From assembly GCA_025927795.1 (NCBI GenBank), contig JAICKT010000254.1, positions 1 through 6,544 of the forward strand: DNA of 6,544 nt, in the 5' to 3' direction. Below the pieces are notes generated by a model, which worked only from the letters and a program-made list of their open reading frames with translations, did not search any database and was not told where the DNA came from. Positions 5,620-6,544 of the stretch are shown here, piece by piece. The position numbers were made by a program, and so were the translations under genes. Each line of letters opens with the position of its first letter. Within the stretch, counting starts at the first letter, position 1. The stretch comes from Parafilimonas sp. Its GTDB lineage: Bacteria > Bacteroidota > Bacteroidia > Chitinophagales > Chitinophagaceae.

Positions 5620-6240
5620 TTTGCAGAAAAAACCAATGCAAAAGAATATCTCGAAACTTACCGTGATGAATTAGTACAACAGCAGAGCCAGTTTACTGTT
5701 TATAAAAAACTTTGTCAGAACAAAGTAATTGTGTGCGACAGTATTAAAACGATTTTTTTCAATCATGAAGAAAATAAAAAAATAGATATGTTGGAAAGGC
5801 TGCTGTTGCCGGGCATTAAACTTATCAGCATTTCTTTCAGTACATCTTCTTACGACCAGATTGTAAATTCTGGTGCATTGCGATACATTAATAATATTGA
5901 TTTGCGCGACAGCATGGCTGCTTACAAAGGATTGATTGAAACTACTAAAGATTATAATGCGCACATTATTCAAGGCATGGTTGATAAAACGTTTGAATTG
6001 AGTAAACTGGAAGACCTGCATGATATGGTTTCTGCAGATACCAGCCAGTCTTATAATATAATGAATCATATACCAACTATTAAACCTTTTTTGCCACTAT
6101 CTGAACAGGAACGAAATTCTATAGTATTTTTTTATGAAGCATACATCATACAGGCGCAAAGTGATTTATCGAGGCTAAGAAGTCTCTATGCCTCAAATCA
6201 AAATTTAATTAAAATGGTAAATGCACAACTTGCTAAATAA
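5500..6240 (+). CDS. MEVHHH-family single-pass membrane protein, copy 5
   Basis: This 246-residue paralogue has the K8 leader form (MEVHHHPKVEKKNFKEYFFE), a transmembrane helix at about 18-35, and EQIRESFAE as in copy 4. The body differs: linker AKEYLETYRDEL, cysteines at 72 and 79, and central motif QIVNSGALRYI at 120-130, which together with LRDSMAAY recalls copy 2 rather than its neighbours. It lacks the KEYHLK-type tail and ends MVNAQLAK. The start is 43 bp after copy 4, in a leader with repeated AAACT words (caaactacaaactgaaaact), and the stop is 8 bp before copy 6. This tight spacing supports co-transcription. A 132-codon antisense frame lies inside it and is considered a shadow. Extracytoplasmic helical domain on a membrane anchor; function unknown. 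Confidence 0.85.
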   Translation: MEVHHHPKVEKKNFKEYFFEFLMIFLAVTLGFFAEQIRESFAEKTNAKEYLETYRDELVQQQSQFTVYKKLCQNKVIVCDSIKTIFFNHEENKKIDMLERLLLPGIKLISISFSTSSYDQIVNSGALRYINNIDLRDSMAAYKGLIETTKDYNAHIIQGMVDKTFELSKLEDLHDMVSADTSQSYNIMNHIPTIKPFLPLSEQERNSIVFFYEAYIIQAQSDLSRLRSLYASNQNLIKMVNAQLAK

Positions 6241-6248
6241 ATCAAAAC

Positions 6249-6368
6249 ATGGAAGTGCATCATCACCCACACGTAGAAAAGAAAAATTTCAAAGAATATT
6301 TCTTAGAGTTCTTAATGATATTTCTGGCGGTAACGCTTGGCTTTTTTGCAGAAAGTTTAAGAGAGCAT
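6249..6368 (+). repeat. 5' anchor cassette, copy 6
   Basis: The most diverged cassette at silent sites (gaagtgcatcatcaccc, ttcttagagttcttaatgat, ctggcgg), although the encoded leader and helix are still nearly unchanged. This shows that protein-level constraint alone tolerates silent change, which makes the silent-site identity of copies 1-3 notable. Confidence 0.8.
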
Positions 6369-6544
6369 ATTAACGACAGTGAACAGGGGAAACAATATAT
6401 TCAATCTCTTGTTGAAGACCTCGAGTCTGATACAGCACGAATGAATGATATAATTCAATTTGATGAAGCCAAAATAAATGCTTTAAACAGCATGTATAAA
6501 TGCTATGATACCGTTACAAATAATATTAAGGCAACATACTGTAT
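6249..6544 (+). CDS. MEVHHH-family single-pass membrane protein, copy 6, cut by window end
   Basis: 98 complete codons are visible before the window stops; the frame is open throughout. The leader MEVHHHPHVEKKNFKEYFLE combines the H8 form of copy 4 with E10, followed by the transmembrane helix (about 18-35) and ESLREHINDS. The linker reads GKQYIQSLVEDLESD (46-60). The region RMNDIIQFDEAKINALN (64-80) then Cys85 in KCYD parallels copy 4 residue for residue, marking it as its nearest relative. The start lies 8 bp after the stop of copy 5, with only ATCAAAAC between them, so translation may be coupled and no separate promoter fits. The central motif would lie beyond the window. At least this copy, and perhaps more, continues downstream. 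Confidence 0.85.
   Translation, partial: MEVHHHPHVEKKNFKEYFLEFLMIFLAVTLGFFAESLREHINDSEQGKQYIQSLVEDLESDTARMNDIIQFDEAKINALNSMYKCYDTVTNNIKATYC

Noticed and set aside
5671..6069. 132-codon open frame on the - strand inside copy 5
   Set aside because: It lies wholly antisense to a conserved gene, has no recognisable domain, and such frames are common opposite AT-rich coding sequence.
776..6263. MEVHHH leader as an engineered His-tag or vector artefact
   Set aside because: There are only three histidines, the tag-like leader recurs in six divergent genes with natural silent variation, and no vector sequence is seen.
776..6368. Diversity-generating retroelement or phase-variable shufflon explaining the variable bodies
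   Set aside because: No reverse transcriptase, template repeat, site-specific recombinase or inverted gene copies are present in the window, and the constant part is at the 5' end with its own start codon in every gene.
776..6368. CRISPR array reading of the regularly repeated cassette
   Set aside because: The repeats are 120 bases long, spaced by 700-2250 bases, and are the coding starts of genes.

Overview
The window is AT-rich DNA from a member of the Bacteroidota, most likely near the Chitinophagaceae/Sphingobacteriales. This rests on the A-rich, Shine-Dalgarno-poor sequence before each start codon, an 'FAQ' type signal peptide, and a TPR membrane protein and a short-anchor membrane protein family that I associate with this phylum. 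The assignment comes from recognition, not from a search.

Layout, all on the + strand. Bases 1-378 are the 3' end of a DUF72 (YecE-like) gene. Bases 379-775 hold no convincing intact gene. They contain a frameshifted 5' fragment of an APC-family amino acid permease (about 555-648), which runs directly into a short tail resembling the 3' end of the tandem family downstream (about 640-672). From 776 to the end is a compact array of seven genes. Six are paralogues (776-1543, 1644-2438, 2458-3204, 4707-5456, 5500-6240 and 6249 to beyond the window edge). The fourth gene in order (3274-4680) is unrelated: a secreted/membrane TPR protein with three C-terminal transmembrane helices.

Each paralogue has a short basic, His-rich cytoplasmic N-terminus (MEVHHHP), one transmembrane helix ending near residue 35, and a mainly helical extracytoplasmic domain of about 200 residues. 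The first 40 codons are almost invariant; in the first three copies they are near-identical even at the DNA level. The ectodomains are strongly divergent. They keep a central motif, roughly Q-[LI]-x-N-[SA]-G, that starts at residue 120-123 in all five complete copies. The layout resembles DUF6090-type proteins of Bacteroidota (one N-terminal helix, a charged helical linker, a central 'SG' motif), whose function I do not know.

The genes lie 8-100 bp apart with no terminator visible between them, so they probably form one operon. A working model, which is inference, is a set of membrane proteins sharing one interchangeable anchor but carrying different ectodomains, possibly acting with the TPR membrane protein encoded among them. 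Relationships differ between the 5' cassette and the ectodomain, and a paralogue tail survives upstream of the first copy. Both suggest that the array has grown, shrunk and exchanged segments by recombination.
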